Part shown: positions 26,322 to 42,056 of the stretch, in pieces
Layout of the letters: every line of letters starts with the position of its first letter
How positions within the stretch are numbered: the first letter of the stretch is position 1
Source: an uncultured Rhodopila sp.
GTDB taxonomy: Bacteria; Pseudomonadota; Alphaproteobacteria; Acetobacterales; Acetobacteraceae
Direction: 5' to 3'
DNA: 64,000 nt
Assembly: GCF_903944925.1 (NCBI RefSeq)
Contig: NZ_CAJATU010000072.1
Location: 186,001-250,000 of the forward strand
The notes under the pieces: model-generated
Databases searched by the model: none
The model's input: only the letters and a program-made list of their open reading frames with translations
Told to the model about the DNA's origin: nothing
Program-made: the position numbers and the translations under genes

Positions 26322-27533
26322 TCAGGCGGCCCGGCGCAAGCTCAGGTCCGACCAGATCGCGCCTAGTGCTCCAACCAGATGTTCAATGTCCGCATCCGAA
26401 TGCAACGGCGACGGCGTGATCCGCAACCGTTCGGTCCCCTTCGGCACCGTCGGATAGTTTATCGGCTGAACGTAGATCGAATACTCTTCCAGCAACCGGT
26501 CGCTGATCTGCTTGCACAGCACCGGATCGCCAACCATCACCGGCACGATGTGGCTGGGGTTGTCGGTGTGCGGCACGCCGATGGCGTCCAGGCGGCGGCG
26601 CAAGGTTGCGACGCGGTCCTTGTGGCGCGCGCGCTCCGTCTGGCTGGCCTTCAGGTGCCGGATGCTCGCCACGGCGCCGGCCGCGACGGCGGGAGGCACC
26701 GACGTCGTGAAGATGAAGCCGGAGGCGAAGCTGCGCACGAAGTCGCACATCGCCGCGGTCCCGGCGATATAGCCGCCGACAACGCCGAACGCCTTCGCCA
26801 GCGTGCCTTCGATCACCGTCAGCCGGTTCGCAACGCCGTCACGCTCGCTGATGCCGCCGCCATGCTCCCCGTACATGCCGACCGCATGGACTTCGTCCAG
26901 GTAGGTCATGGCGTTGTACTTGTCGGCCAGGTCGCAGATCTCCGCGATGGGCGCGATATCGCCGTCCATCGAGTAGACGGATTCGAACGCGATCAGTTTG
27001 GGAACGTCACGGCCGACCTCGATCAGCACCCGTTCCAGGTCCGCCATGTCGTTATGCGCGAAAATGCGCTTATCGGCGCGGCTGTGGCGCACGCCTTCGA
27101 TCATGGAGGCATGGTTGAGTTCGTCCGAGATGATCACGCAGTTGGCGATCTTCGCCCCGAGCGTGCTCAAGGTGGCCCAGTTCGACATGTAGCCGGAGTT
27201 GAACAGCAGGGCGGATTCCTGCCCGTGCAGATCAGCCAGCTCGCGCTCCAGCAGAACGTGGTAGTGGTTGGTGCCCGCGATGTTGCGCGTGCCCCCGGCG
27301 CCCGCGCCGCAGCGGTCCAGCGCCTCATGCATGGCATCCAGCACGGACTGGTGCTGTCCCATGCCGAGGTAGTCGTTCGAGCACCAGACCGTTACCGGAA
27401 CCTGCCCGCGCTCCCGGTGGTGGGTGGCGACGGGAAAGTTCCCGGCCTGTCGTTCCAGGTCGGCAAAGACCCGGTAGTTACCCTCGCGTCGCAGGCCATC
27501 GACCTGCTTACGGAAAAAAGATTCGTAGTTCAT
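26322..27533 (-). CDS. hemA: 5-aminolevulinate synthase
   Basis: 403 residues. It condenses glycine and succinyl-CoA, the committed step of tetrapyrrole synthesis in alphaproteobacteria. The PLP lysine is K247 in [16 protein letters not shown]. Other landmarks are [48 protein letters not shown] and [17 protein letters not shown]. It overlaps the puhE stop by four bases and closes the photosynthesis operon, so precursor supply is expressed with bacteriochlorophyll genes. This arrangement is known from other phototrophic proteobacteria. A second, housekeeping copy may exist elsewhere. Confidence 0.97.
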   Translation of the reverse strand: MNYESFFRKQVDGLRREGNYRVFADLERQAGNFPVATHHRERGQVPVTVWCSNDYLGMGQHQSVLDAMHEALDRCGAGAGGTRNIAGTNHYHVLLERELADLHGQESALLFNSGYMSNWATLSTLGAKIANCVIISDELNHASMIEGVRHSRADKRIFAHNDMADLERVLIEVGRDVPKLIAFESVYSMDGDIAPIAEICDLADKYNAMTYLDEVHAVGMYGEHGGGISERDGVANRLTVIEGTLAKAFGVVGGYIAGTAAMCDFVRSFASGFIFTTSVPPAVAAGAVASIRHLKASQTERARHKDRVATLRRRLDAIGVPHTDNPSHIVPVMVGDPVLCKQISDRLLEEYSIYVQPINYPTVPKGTERLRITPSPLHSDADIEHLVGALGAIWSDLSLRRAA

Positions 27534-28381
27534 GAGTGTCCCCCGATCGATGCTTCAGTCGCTATCGGTAATGGCAGTTGATGGTTTTTCGGCGTCTTTG
27601 TGGCGTTCCCGCCGCGGGAAACCAGGCTCCACTGCCACATCGCATTCCAAATGCGCGTGGCAGAGATGGGCAGCACCAGGAACCAGTGTTCAAGGATCGC
27701 CAGGACCATCATCGTCGCGAGCAAGGCATAACCGGTGGCATTGAAGGTATTATCCCCGGCCGCCAGCGCCTGCTGCGTCATGATGACGGCGCAGATCGTC
27801 GAGGCGGTAACCGAGAATGGAAATAAAAGGTTCATTGGCGCGTGCCGGAAGAAGCTGCCGATATGCGCCAGATGATCCGGCAGGAAGTGCGGGTTCAGGT
27901 TGCTGACACCCAGGAACACGTTCAGCCTCGCGCTTTGATGCATCCACCAGAGCACGACGAACGTCCACACGCCGAACTGGTTCGGTGCACCCCTGGTCAC
28001 CAGGAAGACAAGGGCTGCAAGTACCAGGATGGCGATTTCGTGGTAAAGGCTGGCCAGGATGGCATGCCAGAAATGCCCCCAGCCGCTGCAGCCGTGGTCG
28101 CAATGGTGCAGCCGCGGGCCGGTGACGTAGCCCATGTAGAAGCTCATCTCCAGCCAGCCCCAGATCAGCACGCCGGAGGTGAAGGCGATGTAGGCCCCCG
28201 CATCCGTCGTGTCGTTGGCGCTGGCTGCCAATCCGTAGATCGACGCACCGAGCACGCCGGTCGCGCCCGCCATGCTCCAGCGGAATGTCCGTTGGGGCAG
28301 ACCGTCGAGGAACATGATCAGGCACGTGCTGACCCACCAGATCAGCAGGCCGTGCAGTGCGGGAAATGCGAAATGGCCCAT
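27530..28381 (-). CDS. puhE: Photosynthetic complex assembly protein PuhE (DUF3623)
   Basis: 283 residues from the ATG at 28381, with seven or eight predicted membrane segments. Characteristic DUF3623 stretches include [51 protein letters not shown] and [10 protein letters not shown]. In Rhodobacter, PuhE affects reaction-centre and antenna assembly and bacteriochlorophyll levels. An upstream in-frame ATG would overlap acsF; the chosen start lies 10 bp after the acsF stop. His-rich loops (HHCDHGC) are notable and may bind metal or pigment. Confidence 0.92.
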   Translation of the reverse strand: MGHFAFPALHGLLIWWVSTCLIMFLDGLPQRTFRWSMAGATGVLGASIYGLAASANDTTDAGAYIAFTSGVLIWGWLEMSFYMGYVTGPRLHHCDHGCSGWGHFWHAILASLYHEIAILVLAALVFLVTRGAPNQFGVWTFVVLWWMHQSARLNVFLGVSNLNPHFLPDHLAHIGSFFRHAPMNLLFPFSVTASTICAVIMTQQALAAGDNTFNATGYALLATMMVLAILEHWFLVLPISATRIWNAMWQWSLVSRGGNATKTPKNHQLPLPIATEASIGGHS

Positions 28382-28391
28382 GCGCTGCTCT

Positions 28392-29456
28392 TCACCATGC
28401 CGGAGCGATGCGGACTTGCGACGGCAGCTCATGCTGCTGCGGCGACAGCAGGTATAGCCGGCCGATGGTCAGCCCGGCGGCGGCGATCAGGCCCGCCTTC
28501 TTGACCGCACCCACCACGCCGCCCTGCGCCTTGGCGGCGTCGATGCGGACGCTGATCCGCCGCAACCGCTGCAGACCGGCGAGGAAGGCCGGGTTGTCGA
28601 GGTCGAGCAGCACCGGGAAGACCTGTTTGGAAATCTCCTGGGTGATCTGGAACACCTGCATGTCGTACTGCGTCGGGTCGACGCCCAGCGCCTTGTGGAA
28701 CACCGGGCGGCCGTGGTCGCGCACGAACATGGTGGCGAACACCGACAGCAGGAAGAAGCGGATCCAAAGCTTGTTGACGAAGCTGTTCAGCAGTTGCGGG
28801 TTGGCGCGCATCACCAGGGCGAACGCCTCGCCGTGGCGGAACTCATCGTTGCACCACTCCTTGAACCATTTGAAGATCGGGTGGAACCGCAGTTCCGGGT
28901 GCCGTTCCAACTGGCGGAAGATGCTGATGTAGCGGGCGTAGCCGATCTTCTCCGACAGGTAGACGGCGTAGAAGATGAATTTCGGCTGGAAGTAGGTGTA
29001 CTTCTTCACCTTGGTGAGGAAGCTGAGGTCAACGCCGACGCCGAAATCCTTCAGCGTGTCGTTGATGAACCCGGCATGGCGGGATTCATCGCGCGCCATG
29101 AAGGCGAACCAGGCCTGGATGTCGGGGTTGGTGACGCGCTTCTTGATCTCCGAATACAGCACGCAGCCGGAGAATTCCGACGTGACGGAGCTCACCAGGA
29201 AATGGATGAACTCCTCCCGCAGATCCTCCGGCATGGTGGACAGGTCCATGTCGAAGTCGGCGTTGCGGGTGAAATGGTGCTTGTTGGTGTCGCGGGCGAA
29301 TTCGGCCATCAGGCCGTCCCACTCGGCGCGGACTGAGTCCACGTTCAGCCGGTCCATGGCGGCGAAATCGGTGGTGTAAAATCTCGGGCTCAGCACGGTC
29401 TCGTGCAGAGCCATCCTGGTCGTTTCGCTGACTTGTTTTTCTATTGTGGCGCTCAT
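28392..29456 (-). CDS. acsF: Mg-protoporphyrin IX monomethyl ester (oxidative) cyclase
   Basis: 354 residues, full-length AcsF. Carboxylate and histidine ligands of the diiron centre are seen in [32 protein letters not shown] and [14 protein letters not shown]. The enzyme uses O2 to form ring E of protochlorophyllide. Its presence in the operon means the organism can make bacteriochlorophyll aerobically; the oxygen-independent BchE is not in this window. It overlaps the upstream 92-codon gene by four bases. Confidence 0.97.
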   Translation of the reverse strand: MSATIEKQVSETTRMALHETVLSPRFYTTDFAAMDRLNVDSVRAEWDGLMAEFARDTNKHHFTRNADFDMDLSTMPEDLREEFIHFLVSSVTSEFSGCVLYSEIKKRVTNPDIQAWFAFMARDESRHAGFINDTLKDFGVGVDLSFLTKVKKYTYFQPKFIFYAVYLSEKIGYARYISIFRQLERHPELRFHPIFKWFKEWCNDEFRHGEAFALVMRANPQLLNSFVNKLWIRFFLLSVFATMFVRDHGRPVFHKALGVDPTQYDMQVFQITQEISKQVFPVLLDLDNPAFLAGLQRLRRISVRIDAAKAQGGVVGAVKKAGLIAAAGLTIGRLYLLSPQQHELPSQVRIAPAW

Positions 29457-29731
29457 AACGATTCCTTCGGCTCAAACCCGACATCATAAAGTTGAAACAG
29501 GGACATCAGCCCGACAGCGTGGGCCCAAACCCGGCCAAACACGGTGGCCCGGATCACGGTGGCGGACCCCCTGACCGTAATGCGGTCGCCAAACTTGATA
29601 TTGGACGGGGCGCCATGCACCAGCACACGGTCGCCGGGGCCGATATCGACCCCCTCGGGCGTCGTGTGGGCGTACAGATATTCCGGCGTCTGCTCGATCT
29701 CGATCGTGCAGGGAACTTCGATGCGCCTCAT
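29453..29731 (-). CDS. Conserved-context unknown protein between puhC and acsF
   Basis: 92 residues, soluble and beta-rich by pattern: [20 protein letters not shown], then [35 protein letters not shown] and a hydrophobic C-terminal half ([21 protein letters not shown]). It overlaps both puhC and acsF by four bases (ATGA type), so it is stoichiometrically expressed with them. The central motif looks like a small barrel or OB/PRC-like fold, but no domain is certain. Small genes occur at this position in some other photosynthesis clusters. A role in assembly or in the AcsF reaction, where an auxiliary subunit is known in some lineages, is only a suggestion. Confidence 0.8.
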   Translation of the reverse strand: MRRIEVPCTIEIEQTPEYLYAHTTPEGVDIGPGDRVLVHGAPSNIKFGDRITVRGSATVIRATVFGRVWAHAVGLMSLFQLYDVGFEPKESL

Positions 29732-30189
29732 GACCCGGCCTTTGCTGTCACCAGCTTCAGGAAGGCGCCTTCATTGGTGGCGCCGAACGCCTCCAGGTCG
29801 AGGATGCGGTGCGTCACCAGATCCTCCAGGGTCAGCCGGCTGTCCGCCCACTCCGTCAGCCGGAACGGGACGCTGAGATCCGCGTTCTGGCGCACCCGCT
29901 GCTGCGCGAGGCCGCGCATCGTGCCGCGCAGGAAGCCATTGGTCTCAGGCGGGACGATCGCGATGGGCGTTGCAGGGTCCTTGGCATCGAACACCGCGAT
30001 GGCGCCATTCGGCCGGTCCTGGAACAGCAGGTCGCGGGACACCACCGGAGCCGCGGTGATCGTGGTCTGGGTCGATCCCGTCATGCGGCCGACACCGGCG
30101 GCGACGATCGACAGGGCGACAACGCACCCGATGGCGATCAGCGCGGGCCGCGGAACGTCTTCCCGGTGGTGGTCATGACTCAGGCTCAT
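29728..30189 (-). CDS. puhC: Photosynthetic complex assembly protein PuhC
   Basis: 153 residues with one N-terminal membrane anchor (ALIAIGCVVALSIVAAGVG) after a His-rich cytoplasmic start (SLSHDHHREDVPR), then a periplasmic domain (RDLLFQDRPNGAIAVFDA, TNGFLRGTMRGLAQQRVRQ). This matches PuhC, needed for efficient LH1-reaction centre core assembly. The start at 30189 has GGAGGA upstream and is 16 bp after puhB. Confidence 0.92.
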   Translation of the reverse strand: MSLSHDHHREDVPRPALIAIGCVVALSIVAAGVGRMTGSTQTTITAAPVVSRDLLFQDRPNGAIAVFDAKDPATPIAIVPPETNGFLRGTMRGLAQQRVRQNADLSVPFRLTEWADSRLTLEDLVTHRILDLEAFGATNEGAFLKLVTAKAGS

Positions 30190-30205
30190 GGTGTCCTCCG
30201 TTTGC

Positions 30206-30865
30206 TTATGCGGCAGCGTGTGCCCGGGCATCGCGGCCCGCGGCTTCATTACCGGACAATTCAACCGGTGTCGCCGGCTGTGAGGCGGAAGCGGCCAGAG
30301 CGCGGCCGAGAATTTGCGAAACGGCGGCCGCGTCGGGGATCGAGCGGAAGGAAGGCTGGGCCTTCGTGAACTTCCACGGACGCGCGTGCGGCCAGATGAT
30401 GACGTAGCCGATGGCCTGCGAGGGCACCATGGTGATGGCGACATCCCCGGTGCCGTTCGGCCAGACTTTGACGCCGGCCGACTCAATCATCGGGTAGGCG
30501 ACCTGGATCGTCATCGGCAAGGCAATTCCGAAGCGGATGACCACGCGGCGCGTGGTGATGGTGTAGATCGTCGTCCGCGCGACGAGATAGGCGAACAGGG
30601 TCAGCAGCGCGATCGCCACGACACCCAGCGCGGCCACCTTCAGGGAGGACAGCGCGATCGCCACCGGAGGCGTAGCGGCGGAAATTCCGCCGCTGACGCC
30701 CCAGATGATGAGTAGCAGGAAGTAGACTGACAGAAGTCTGGTCCGCATCGCCCGGCGCGCCAGCGTCCTCCAGTCCGGAGCTCCCTGCCAGAGAATAGTC
30801 TCTCCGGCAGGCAGCGGCGCGGGCAGGCCGGGAACCGGCTCGTGGTCGTGCTGGACCATGTTCAT
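30206..30865 (-). CDS. puhB: Photosynthetic complex assembly protein PuhB
   Basis: 219 residues. The signature GETILWQGAPDWRTLARRAMRTR is followed by two membrane helices (LLSVYFLLLIIWGVSGG and AALGVVAIALLTLFAYLVA) and a PH-like domain (YTITTRRVVIRFGIALP). PuhB is a dimeric membrane protein required for reaction-centre assembly. The ATG overlaps the puhA stop by four bases. The Ala-rich C-terminal tail is longer than needed for the domain. Confidence 0.93.
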   Translation of the reverse strand: MNMVQHDHEPVPGLPAPLPAGETILWQGAPDWRTLARRAMRTRLLSVYFLLLIIWGVSGGISAATPPVAIALSSLKVAALGVVAIALLTLFAYLVARTTIYTITTRRVVIRFGIALPMTIQVAYPMIESAGVKVWPNGTGDVAITMVPSQAIGYVIIWPHARPWKFTKAQPSFRSIPDAAAVSQILGRALAASASQPATPVELSGNEAAGRDARAHAAA

Positions 30866-31629
30866 ATCAGGGATTCCCTCCGGCTCGGCGTGGCGAACAA
30901 CTGGCCGCTGGCGAAGTAGGCCTGGGTCTGGTCTTCCTCGCGCCAGGTGATCTGGTCGGGGCTGGCGATCGTCGGGGCTTCGCCGATCTGCTTGCCGGTG
31001 ACGGAGGCGAGCAGAACCTGATTGGCCGACTCGTTAACCCGCACCAGCGCCACCGGCACGAACACGGACTTGCCGCCCGGGACCGTCACTTCGTAGTAGC
31101 GGATCACGGACTCTTCGCGATCGACCCAGACGTCCTTGACGCTGCCGCCGGCGATGCCGTCGCAGCCGAGGACTTCGAACCCGATCGGGTTCGGGCTGTA
31201 CTCATCGAAGCTGTGATCGGTTGCGACGCGCATCGGGGCCAGGCGGGTCTCGTCGTTGTGCCAGGTCAGTTCCGGCTTGTCGGCGCGCAACGCGTAGCCG
31301 GCTGGTCCGGATGCGGACAGCAGGGGGTTGCCGACAGGGTCGGACGGTGCGCCGGTCAGGAAGCCCGGAGCGGTCGCCTTGTAGTCCACTTCCGGACGGC
31401 CCTCGCGCGGAGCCTGCACGGAAGTGCCGTCGCGCAGCAGGAAGGTCTTCGGCGCCGGCAGCGGCGGGAAGCCTATCGCCGTACCATCGGCGTCTCCCGT
31501 GATCATCGGATAGCCTTCGCGCTTGTCTTCCTTGCGCAGGTAGTAGATCAGGCCAAAAAAGAAGATCCAGAACGCGTACAACGTCACCTGTGCGGCGTCG
31601 AAGTACTGAGTGATTGCACCGGTTCCCAT
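30862..31629 (-). CDS. puhA: Photosynthetic reaction centre H subunit
   Basis: 255 residues. A single N-terminal membrane helix (AAQVTLYAFWIFFFGLIYYLRKEDKREGYP) precedes the cytoplasmic PRC-barrel domain (IGFEVLGCDGIAGGSVKDVWVDREESVIRYYEV). It caps the L/M subunits and channels protons to QB. The L and M genes (pufLM) are not in the window. Its ribosome binding site (GAGGTGAT) lies within the last codons of lhaA. Confidence 0.97.
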   Translation of the reverse strand: MGTGAITQYFDAAQVTLYAFWIFFFGLIYYLRKEDKREGYPMITGDADGTAIGFPPLPAPKTFLLRDGTSVQAPREGRPEVDYKATAPGFLTGAPSDPVGNPLLSASGPAGYALRADKPELTWHNDETRLAPMRVATDHSFDEYSPNPIGFEVLGCDGIAGGSVKDVWVDREESVIRYYEVTVPGGKSVFVPVALVRVNESANQVLLASVTGKQIGEAPTIASPDQITWREEDQTQAYFASGQLFATPSRRESLI

Positions 31630-31633
31630 AACA

Positions 31634-33091
31634 TCACCTCGGTAGGCTGAGTGGGTGTGAAGCGATCTCGCCGAAACGGAAGTCCGGCGAGCATTGTGTG
31701 CGCCCTTCGACGCTTGGCCGCCTTACGAGCGGTCCAATGGCGATCAGCGTCGCGAACAGCAACGCGATCTCTATGTGGTAGACAAAGGAGTAGCCGATCT
31801 GCTGGCTCTCCAGGCCCTCGCCGAGCATGCCGTTCAAGGCGAGGTAGGATACGGCATCGCGGATCAGGCCGCCGGCGGCGACGGCGGAGCCGGCTGCGGA
31901 GGCTTGCACCGCGCCCCAGACCCCCAGAGCCAGGCCAATCTGGCCGGGACGGGCGGTGCCCATGGCGGCGGTCAGCGTGCAATGGCCGAACAGGCCGGCG
32001 CCGAAGCCGATCAGCACGGTGCCGAGGGCAAAAACCTGGATCGACTGCAGCGGAGCGGCAAAGATCACTGACGGAAAGGCGACCAGGCCGACGATCGCGC
32101 CGAGCGCCGCCAGCCGATAGGGATCGGAGCCGCGGCCCAGCCAGCGCGCGGCCAGACCAAAGCCCGACAGGCCGCCGGCGGCGAGCAGGGCGCTCAGCAG
32201 CGTGGTGGTGCCGACCGGCAGGTGCAGGATCTGGCCGCCGTACGGCTCCAGCAGGATGTCCTGCATGCTGAACGCGACCGTTCCCATGCCGAGGGCAACG
32301 AGGCGGCGCTTGGCGTTCGGCGCTTCCTTGAAGGTTTCCCAGGCCTGCCGGAACGTCGGATGCACGCGGTCGCGGGCGGTCAGCGCCGGATTGCGCGGCT
32401 CCTGCTTCCACAGCGCGACGGTGTTCAGGACCACGGTGGCGATTGCGGTGCCCTGGATAACCTGGATCAGCTTGATCTCGGTGAACTGCGCCAGCAGCGC
32501 GCCATAAGTCAGGGCGCCCCCAACCATGCCCAGCAGCAGCATCATGCAGAGCAGGGCGACCACTTTCGGGTGCGATTCCTGCGGCGCGAGGTCGGTTGCC
32601 AAAGCAAGGCCGACGGTCTGGGTGGTGTGCAGCCCGGCACCGATCATCAGGAACGCCAGTGCGCCGCCGACTTGCCCCCAGATCAGCGGGCCGGTGGTGT
32701 CGCCGGACAAGACGATCAGCGCGAAGGGCAGGATGGCGAAGCCGCCGAACTGCACCAGCGTCCCCATCCACAGATAGGGCACGCGGCGCCAGCCCAGGAC
32801 GGACTTGTGCGTGTCGGAGCGGAACCCGATCACCGCGCGGAAGGGTGCGGCGACCAGGGGCAGGGATATCATCACCGCGACCAGCCAGGCGGGCACGCCC
32901 AGCTCGACGATCATGACCCGGTTCAATGTGCCGATGAGCAACACGACCGCGAGGCCGACCGACACCTGGAACAGCGACAGGCGGAACAGCCGCCCGAGCG
33001 GCAGTTCCGCAGTTGCTGCGTCGGCAAACGGTAAGAACCGCGTGCCGACGCGCGTCCAGTTCCGTGAGAGCTTTGCCCCGATACTGCTCAC
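31634..33091 (-). CDS. lhaA: LhaA / PucC-family light-harvesting 1 assembly protein
   Basis: 485 residues with about twelve membrane segments, belonging to the bacteriochlorophyll delivery (BCD) branch of the MFS. Motifs include SVGLAVVLLIGTLNRVMIVELG, FRAVIGFRSDTHKSVLGWRRVPY and SMQDILLEPYGGQIL. LhaA is needed for LH1 assembly and probably handles bacteriochlorophyll. GTG at 33091 is chosen because it overlaps the bchM stop (GTGA) and has GGAGG nine bases upstream; the frame is open further but inside bchM. Confidence 0.95.
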   Translation of the reverse strand: MSSIGAKLSRNWTRVGTRFLPFADAATAELPLGRLFRLSLFQVSVGLAVVLLIGTLNRVMIVELGVPAWLVAVMISLPLVAAPFRAVIGFRSDTHKSVLGWRRVPYLWMGTLVQFGGFAILPFALIVLSGDTTGPLIWGQVGGALAFLMIGAGLHTTQTVGLALATDLAPQESHPKVVALLCMMLLLGMVGGALTYGALLAQFTEIKLIQVIQGTAIATVVLNTVALWKQEPRNPALTARDRVHPTFRQAWETFKEAPNAKRRLVALGMGTVAFSMQDILLEPYGGQILHLPVGTTTLLSALLAAGGLSGFGLAARWLGRGSDPYRLAALGAIVGLVAFPSVIFAAPLQSIQVFALGTVLIGFGAGLFGHCTLTAAMGTARPGQIGLALGVWGAVQASAAGSAVAAGGLIRDAVSYLALNGMLGEGLESQQIGYSFVYHIEIALLFATLIAIGPLVRRPSVEGRTQCSPDFRFGEIASHPLSLPR

Positions 33092-33869
33092 GGACGGACA
33101 ACCTCCAGCGCCTGGGAGATATAGAAGCCGCGGTTGACGCGATGGGTGCGCGCGGTGTGCCAACCGTCCAGCCCCTTGTTCACGCGGCGGGCGATCTTCC
33201 TCTGGCCGACGGGTTCGATCGCCGGCGACTTGTCGCCGCGCGGGAACAGGCGGCCGGCGGTCCACATCAGCGTGAGCAGCACCGTGCGCGGGGCGAAGGT
33301 GAAGACGATTGATCCGTCGGTGCGCGCGGCGAGACCGGCGAGCACCCGCACGGCGTCCGGCGCGCGGTAATGGATCAGCGAGTCCATCGCCACGACATGG
33401 TCGAAGCGGCCAAGCGCCGGGTCGAGCAGGTCGCCGACATGGAACTCGATGCTGCCCGCGCCGAGGTCATCAGGCATGCTCTCGCGGGCATGCTGGACCA
33501 GGGTAGGGGAGAGGTCGATGGCGATGACATGCGCGCCGCGGCGGGCGGCTTCGAGCGAGAACGTCCCGGTGCCGCAGCCGGCATCGAGCACGCGCTTGCC
33601 GCGCAGGTCGTCCGGCAGCCAGCTCAGCATGGTGTTGCGCATTTCGTCGCGGCCGGCGCGCACGGTGGCGCGGATGCGATTGACCGGCGCGTCGGAGGTC
33701 AGGCGCTTCCAGGCATCGGCCGCGGTGCGGTCGAAATACTGGAGCATTTCGCCGCGGCGACGATGATAGGTTTCGCTGGGGGTGTGCTCAGCGGGCGGAG
33801 CGCCACCGTCCACGCCTTGCGGCGCGGACTCAGGCACGGGCGTCACCGGGGATGAAAGAGCCACCGACA

Positions 33870-33870
<1 letters not shown>
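33088..33870 (-). CDS. bchM: Mg-protoporphyrin IX O-methyltransferase
   Basis: 260 residues. The SAM-binding motif VLDAGCGTGTFSLEAA lies near residue 92, followed by VIAIDLSPTLVQHA and VVAMDSLIHYRAPD. The C-terminal part (RGFYISQALEV) is typical of BchM. It methylates the C13 propionate of Mg-protoporphyrin IX. A Pro/Ala-rich N-terminal extension of about 35 residues precedes the domain. The ATG at 33870 shares a base with the bchL stop (TGATG). Confidence 0.96.
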
Positions 33871-38327
<4,457 letters not shown>

Positions 38328-38353
<26 letters not shown>

Positions 38354-39896
38354 CGTACAAGGTATCCACAGTTATATCGGACAAGCCATGATCCAGGGCG
38401 AACCGTTCCGTGTTGCGACGCGCCTTGCCCCTGACGAAAAATGGGATTTTCTTAAGTTCCTTCTCCGCTGCCTCGTTCCAGACCACCGGCCGTTCAGCGA
38501 CGAGAATAGCCGCCGCTTCGGGTGCTTCAGCCGCCGTCGGCGCGGGGGCAGGGGCTGACGGAATCGTCGAGCCGCCCAGATGCGATGCGCCGGCTTCGTC
38601 GTGGAACTCCGCGTCGTCGCGGAACATGTGCAGCAGGTGCTCTTCCAGGCCCATCATCAGCGGATGGACCCAGGTGTCGAAAATCACATTGGCGCCCTCG
38701 AACCCCATCTGGGGCGAGTAGCGCGCAGGAAAATCCTGCACGTGAACGGGCGCGGAAATCACCGCGCAGGGAATGCCGAGCCGCTTGGCGATATGCCGCT
38801 CCATCTGCGTGCCGAGCACCAGCTCCGGCTGCAGTTCGGTGATCTTCGCCTCGACTTCGAGGTAGTCGTCGGTGATCGTCGCCTCGATGCCGTACAGCGC
38901 GGCGGCCTCGCGGATCTCGCGGCCGAATTCGCGCGAATAGGTGCCGAGGCCGACAACGGTGAAACCCATTTCGTCGCGCGCCAGCCGGGCGGCGGCCACA
39001 GCGTGGGTGGCGTCGCCGAAGATGAACACCCGCTTGGCGGTCAGGTAGGTCGAGTCAACCGACTTCGTGTACCAGGGCAGGCGGGAGTCTTCCGCTTCCA
39101 GCACCGCGGTCGCATCGACGCCCGCCAGTTCGGCAACTTCGCGGATGAAATCGCGCGTCGCGCCAATGCCGATGGGCACGGTCTTGGTCAGCTTCTGGCC
39201 GAACGTCCGCAGCAGGTACTGCGCCGCCACCATACCGGTTTCCGGATACAGCACGACATTGAAGTCGGCGTCCCCCAGGGTCACCAGATCCGCCGGCGTG
39301 GCGCCGAGCGGGGCGGTGACATGCACATCGACGCCCAGGCGGTCGAGCAGCCGGGTGATCTCCACCACGTCGTCCCGGTGCCGGAAGCCCAGCGCCGTCG
39401 GCCCCAGGATGTTGCAGCTCGGACGCTCACCCGGCGCCCGTTCCCGCTTCTCCGGCTTCTTCGCGAAAGCCCGGACAAGCTGGTAGAAAGTCTCCGCCGA
39501 ACCCCAGTTTTCCTTCTTCTGGTAGGCCGGCAGTTCGACCGCCACCACCGGTATCGGCAGCGCCAGCGCCTTGGCGAGGCCGCCGGGATCGTCCTGGATC
39601 AGTTCGGCGGTGCAGGAGGCACCCACCAGCAGCGCCTGCGGCTTGAACCGCTCATAGGCTTCCTTCGCGGCGTTCTTGAACAGCTCCGCGGTGTCGCTGC
39701 CGAGGTCGCGCGCCTGGAACGTGGTGTAGGTCACCGGCGGCCGCTTGGCGTTCCGCTCGATCATGGTGAACAGCAAATCGGCGTAGGTGTCGCCCTGCGG
39801 GGCGTGCAGCACGTAGTGCAGCCCCTCCATGCCGGTGGCGACCCGCATCGCACCAACATGAGGCGGGCCTTCGTATGTCCACAACGTGAGCTTCAT
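38328..39896 (-). CDS. bchB: Dark-operative protochlorophyllide reductase, BchB
   Basis: 522 residues. Asp36 in [14 protein letters not shown] is the unusual carboxylate ligand of the NB-cluster. Conserved cysteines are in [17 protein letters not shown] and [18 protein letters not shown]. The small C-terminal domain ([19 protein letters not shown]) is present. With BchN it forms the catalytic tetramer that reduces ring D of protochlorophyllide. An Ala/Pro linker ([18 protein letters not shown]) precedes the C-terminal domain. It lies 3 bp after bchN. Confidence 0.97.
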
Positions 39897-39899
39897 GCC

Positions 39900-41689
<1,790 letters not shown>

Positions 41690-41767
41690 ACGGGTCTCCC
41701 GGCATCCCGAGGCCGCGCCCCAAGGGCAACAGTCCACGGAGCCAATGAATCGATTTATCTGATCAGG

Positions 41768-41785
41768 CGTAAACATGGATTGACA
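41768..41785. promoter_or_regulatory. Candidate PpsR/CrtJ site 1
   Basis: CGT-N12-ACA, one mismatch from the TGT-N12-ACA consensus. It lies 79 bp upstream of the bchF start. In Rhodobacter, PpsR/CrtJ binds paired sites of this form and represses bch genes in oxygen. Confidence 0.4.
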
Positions 41786-41956
41786 GCCATGCGCAAGAGT
41801 TGTGGTGTCCGGGTTCGGACGGAACCAGTACGACGACCGTCTTGCAAACCGTATGTGTCACTAAAAACCTGCCCGGGGCTTCGTTATTGAGACGTTTCTC
41901 GGTTAGACGGTCAGCCATCTCGCCCTCCCCCAGCGCAATTGCGGCGCGGATCGAAG

Positions 41957-41984
41957 GCTAGAGCGCATGAGACCAGACTGTCAA
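41957..41984 (-). promoter_or_regulatory. Candidate promoter for the bchF operon
   Basis: On the minus strand a TTGACA hexamer (41979-41984) is followed after 17-18 bases by TAGCCT-like sequence. The -35 overlaps the PpsR-like site at 41979-41996, so a repressor there would block polymerase. A long leader to bchF (about 270 nt) is implied. Confidence 0.35.
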
Positions 41985-41996
41985 GCGGGCTGTACG
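41979..41996. promoter_or_regulatory. Candidate PpsR/CrtJ site 2
   Basis: TGTC-N10-GTACG: a TGT-N12-ACG match, one base off consensus. It lies between the two outward promoter candidates, so one bound tetramer could control both operons. Confidence 0.4.
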
Positions 41997-42006
41997 TAAA
42001 CCAGAC

Positions 42007-42035
42007 TTGACATATGCGGGCTGCGGCGGTGAACT
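42007..42035 (+). promoter_or_regulatory. Candidate promoter for aerR-ppsR-bchGP-tspO
   Basis: TTGACA, 17-base spacer, TGAACT; the downstream ATG of the aerR-like gene is 21 bases beyond. The -35 matches sigma-70 exactly, the -10 is weak, as is usual for regulated promoters. Confidence 0.4.
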
Positions 42036-42056
42036 GAATACGAGGGGGACCAGAGT

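Larger units (their letters stand above)
41690..42056. promoter_or_regulatory. Divergent control region between bchF operon and aerR-ppsR-bchGP operon
   Basis: 367 bp with no gene. It should drive the leftward bchFNBHLM-lhaA-puh-acsF-hemA transcript and the rightward aerR-ppsR-bchG-bchP-tspO transcript. Two near matches to the CrtJ/PpsR motif TGT-N12-ACA and two sigma-70-like promoter candidates are listed separately. Confidence 0.7.

Noticed and set aside
33781-33830. Another copy of the REP-like tail (CCACGCCTTGCGG) inside bchM
   Set aside because: Only about 13 bases match, with no hairpin arm, and the segment is ordinary coding sequence of the bchM N-terminal extension.
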